Shown here one piece after another: positions 61,276 to 64,000 of a DNA stretch of 64,000 nt. The stretch is from Laetiporus sulphureus 93-53. Lineage: Eukaryota; Basidiomycota; Agaricomycetes; Polyporales; Laetiporaceae. Position 1 is the first letter of the stretch. Each line of letters begins with the position of its first letter. The notes beneath the pieces are model-generated. The model was not told the origin of the DNA and did no database searches. It saw only the letters and a program-made list of their open reading frames with translations. A program made the translations under genes and the position numbers. The stretch spans positions 1 through 64,000 of the forward strand of contig NW_024468525.1 in NCBI RefSeq assembly GCF_001632365.1. Reading direction: 5' to 3'.

Positions 61276-62007
61276 TTAGACGATGCCGCTGTCAGCAATG
61301 ACGATCCTCACCTCCGGTGTACCAGAAGCGGAGCCACGTGCCTCGATCTTCTTTACAACAGTCTCATAGCCCTCAACGACCTCGCCTGTACAGAAAGATC
61401 AGCCAAACATCCTCGCACGAATCAAATGAGGACATACCGAAGACGACGTGGGCACCGTCGAGCCATGAGGTGACGACAGTGATGATGAAGAACTGCGAGC
61501 TGTTGGTGTTTCTTCCAGTGTTTGCCATTGAGAGTATGCCAGGCTTGGTGTGCTTGAACTTGAAGTTCTCGTCTAGGAGCCGTGCCGTGCATAAGCGGAT
61601 TGGCCCATCGGGATCTCACATGTGACTTACCCTTGAATGTTCTGCCATAGATGGACGTTCTGCCCGTGCGGTTTTCCTGTGACACGATGACAGCTATCAC
61701 TACCAAACCATGCGCAATCTCGATGCCGTACATACACAGGTGAAGCCACCACCATGGAGCATGAAGTTGGAGATGATGCGGTGGAAGGAAGAGCCCTTGT
61801 AGCCAAATTCATGCTCACTGGTGGTGAGCTCGCGGAAGTTCCTGGCCGTCTTCGGGACGACGTCGTCGTACAGCTTGAAGACGATGCGCCCGAGGGGCTT
61901 GCCATCGACGGTGATATCGAACTGCCAGCATGGATGACAGTGAGCACGTCGCTTGGACTGGTGCTCCCCGGTGGCCGGATACTTACGAAGACGTTTTGAT
62001 TGGACAT
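61276..62007 (-). CDS. Cyclophilin A-type peptidyl-prolyl isomerase, 5 exons, 165 aa
   Basis: Catalyses cis-trans isomerisation of peptidyl-proline bonds; normally the cyclosporin A target. Exons in transcript order: 62007-61987, 61921-61736, 61676-61631, 61572-61438, 61385-61276; total 498 nt. Residue numbering matches human cyclophilin A: FHR with Arg55, Phe60, Met61, then [15 protein letters not shown] (Ala101, Gln111 and Phe113 region), Trp121 and [10 protein letters not shown] with His126. Two departures stand out. Residue 63, normally Gln, is His, and residue 66, normally Asp, is Gly (FMLHGGGFT). The glycine-rich loop reads [11 protein letters not shown] instead of a GNGTGGKSIYG-like sequence. 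The exon 2/3 border was set at GTATGT because it restores both frame and length. This is probably an expressed but diverged paralogue. Confidence 0.9.
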
Positions 62008-62988
62008 GGTGACCAGAATGAGAGGAGTGGTGGTGGATATGGGGAGGGTACCGATCCTCTCTTATGAGCACAAAGTCACTTCTTCCGTGGTTCTAGTGCC
62101 CCTGCTATTCTATATTGACAGTGCCCGGCATCCCCAGTTACTGACGCTGTTGGCCAGAATGAGCGCAAGTCAAACATCGAAGGGAGGAATTCTCGGTGTC
62201 TTTCTCCCTGGAACGTAATCCTACCGGTGCCCGACGCTTCCCGATGCTTCATGATTCGGATGCTAACAGCTCTTTTTTATCGACACTCTTCGCTATCTCT
62301 ATATTAAATGCTATTTACGTGTATGCAGGGCCCCAGCATCATGAGTACGTCATCGTACGAATTTCGCTTGCGATTCGGATGAAAATGATTTCGGGAGTTT
62401 TCTCGCATGACGATTACACATCTCAGGTGTGGCCACCAGCGAATAATAGGACACGTCTCTACACGTAACATCACAGACACGGTTCAAGCACTTTACGAAA
62501 ATTATTATTGTGAGGTAGTGCTTACCCGTGGCTTTCAAATGCATTTGATGGATCCATCGTGCACATGCACAATTGCAATAGCATCTGGAGGAAAAATGGT
62601 CAGCTTGATCGCACCGATGTGCTTTCGCGAGCATGTGATGAATGTGTTCAACTCGCGTCAGTGGCTCAGAAGGACAAAGTGCATCAGAGAGCGACCACTC
62701 GTCCAAGTTTCCAAGGGTGAAGAAGCCTGAACGGACATTCACAACCACATCAAATCTGAAGATCTGGTCGGGGAGGGCCGCAGCGCTGGATTTTCTCTGC
62801 CGGACTTGTGAAGTCTAGTGCACTGAAGCATAGTAAATTGATTCATAGATGCACCGCCATGCAACAAATGCAGGATAGAAACAATCATAATACGTATTCT
62901 TACAAGACATCAACCATAAGCATTGCTAGGTTCCGTGCATTCACCCATGACCAGGGAGGACCAGGAACTCTGTCGTTTACAGTTTATG
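62008..62988. other. Upstream of cyclophilin, no supported gene
   Basis: Overlapping antisense frames at 62407-62730 (plus) and 62350-62748 (minus) cannot both be real and neither is recognised. Confidence 0.4.
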
Positions 62989-63560
62989 TCAGTATGAGTC
63001 AAAACATGTAAAAAAGGACACATCTTCGACATCCTCGTCTGAAGATGCTGCAGCTACATCATCAGTGAACTCGGCAGCTGCATTGTCATCTTGAACAGGT
63101 TCGTCAGGGGCAGGAAGGGGGTCAGGAGGAGCAGCGGCAGGAGGAGCGGCAACCTGAGGAGCCGCGAGCTGAGGAGCCGTGATCTGAGGAGCCGCGAGCT
63201 GAGGAGCCGCGATCTGAGGAGCGGCGACCTGAGGAGCCATGACCTGAGGAGTGGTGGTGACGATGTAAAGAGCATGAGCGGTGGCGGCGGCGGCGGCGAC
63301 GGCATAAGCTTTCCTGGCGGCTTGAATGGCAGTGGCTTGCATTTTGTCGTTGGTCTTTTTCGTGGCCTCAGAAATCGACGCCGCCATGTAGACTGCCTCG
63401 GAAATGATTTCTGGCTCGGCAGCAGGTACAGGATACGTCAAAACGTGGATGCCACCAGTGGCAGCGGTGCGTAGAGCAGCGAGAGTCGAAAAAAAGAGGG
63501 TCGCGTCGAGCGGACCTTCTTCCAGGAGCCTGGATCGTGACTTTATGGCTTTGCAGTGTG
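62989..63560 (-). CDS. Ala-rich protein with APQ(V/I/L)A repeat, 5' end unresolved
   Basis: The frame is open from about 63560 to the TGA at 62989. It reads LDATLFFSTLAALRTAATGG, VLTYPVPAAEPEIISEAVYM, ASISEATKKTNDKMQATAIQ and AARKAYAVAAAAATAHALYI, a long helix-forming part, then about eight pentapeptide units (APQVA, APQIA, APQLA, APQIT), and an acidic end (AAASSDEDVEDVSFF). No ATG opens the upstream part, so a spliced first exon or a start further left (to 64000) is needed; an ATG at 63372 inside the frame is a fallback. No family recognised. Confidence 0.5.
63148..63255 (-). repeat. Tandem 15 bp units inside the APQ-repeat frame
   Basis: GAGGAGCCGCGAGCT-type units repeat about seven times on the plus strand with small changes, giving pentapeptides on the minus strand. 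Changes are mostly at the third residue of each unit (Val, Ile, Leu). Confidence 0.85.
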
Positions 63561-64000
63561 TGGAGCAGTGTTTCTAAAACAAATCTGTATATGTAGATTT
63601 GAACAAACAATGGATGGCTTACTTTGAACGTTTGGGGAACAAGATTGGAATCCCCGCAACGCGGGCATCCAAACGTCTCCAGATGCTCTCTTACAAATCA
63701 CAAACTGACTGGTATATCTTTGTATTTTACGACAGCTGTGTTAACGTGTTGACGTTGATCGTGGTTCCAACGTCAGCTGTAGCATATGCCATTGCAGGGC
63801 TGGCATGTGAACGAGCTGTTTGGTCTTTGGTGGGGACAAACGCGAGAGGGAGGCATTGGGTAACTGTAAAGGGCAGTTGCGATAAGACTCCGTGGATAGT
63901 CTCAAGTCCGGAGCAGGAAAGCGCACTGAGTTGTTCTCGTGGATGGCCGGAGGGATGACCTATGGTGGCGCTAAGCAGGCGGACAAGAAGATAAACGCCC
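63561..64000. other. Window end, unresolved
   Basis: A plus-strand frame (ATG at 63612, to 63958) includes a hydrophobic segment (VNVLTLIVVPTSAVAYAIAG) that could be a membrane helix. It lies upstream of, and divergent from, the APQ-repeat gene. No family recognised. Confidence 0.3.

Noticed and set aside
61754..61999. Plus-strand open frame of 81 codons
   Set aside because: It is antisense to cyclophilin exon 2.
63091..63474. Plus-strand frame rich in LRSRE/LRSRD repeats
   Set aside because: It is the complement of the APQ pentapeptide repeat; the minus-strand frame is longer and has a sensible acidic end.

Overview
The window looks like nuclear DNA from a filamentous basidiomycete, most likely an Agaricomycete. 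Protein-coding genes are split by many short GT-AG introns, mostly 47 to 93 bp, and several families are typical of mushroom-forming fungi: F-box proteins with one late intron, multi-exon GH28 endopolygalacturonases, DUF6533 membrane proteins, a PHD-finger family and an Agaricomycete WD40 family. Exon borders were set by hand from splice signals, frame continuity and family resemblance recalled without a database search. Where two paralogues agree exon by exon the models are strong.

Left part (1-30 kb), well-supported genes. After 3.9 kb with no convincing gene but a diverged tandem duplication, there are two F-box genes (3.9-6.9 kb, the second frameshifted) and endopolygalacturonase PG1 (8.4-10.4 kb). 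Next come a mitochondrial carrier (minus) sharing a 306 bp divergent promoter with ABP1, an actin-binding protein with an ADF-H domain and two SH3 domains, then a GPI-anchored GH72 glucanosyltransferase, a DUF6533 membrane protein (minus), endopolygalacturonase PG2 (minus), a third F-box gene (minus) and an M20-type peptidase. The F-box plus PG pair occurs twice in opposite orientation around the actin/cell-wall core, which suggests an old inverted duplication. Functionally this part serves pectin breakdown, wall glucan remodelling, cortical actin and substrate-receptor ubiquitination.

Right part (30-61 kb), a different compartment. Conserved housekeeping genes are almost absent. It holds lineage-specific genes and relics: a frameshifted gene of an Agaricomycete family with a GISSDE motif, a 183-aa four-exon gene with all phase-0 introns, a 436-aa Ser/Pro-rich gene, a pair of minus-strand paralogues with a VDxxxHDW signature, a WD40 gene with an in-frame TGA near its end, and a PHD-finger gene. 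It also holds decayed pieces of ARG5,6 (acetylglutamate kinase) and of a class I/II aminotransferase. Several other open frames are listed with low confidence.

Right end (61-64 kb): a five-exon cyclophilin with unusual active-site residues and a protein with an Ala-Pro-Gln pentapeptide repeat. I found no CRISPR array, no credible tRNA or rRNA gene, and no recognisable transposase or reverse transcriptase.
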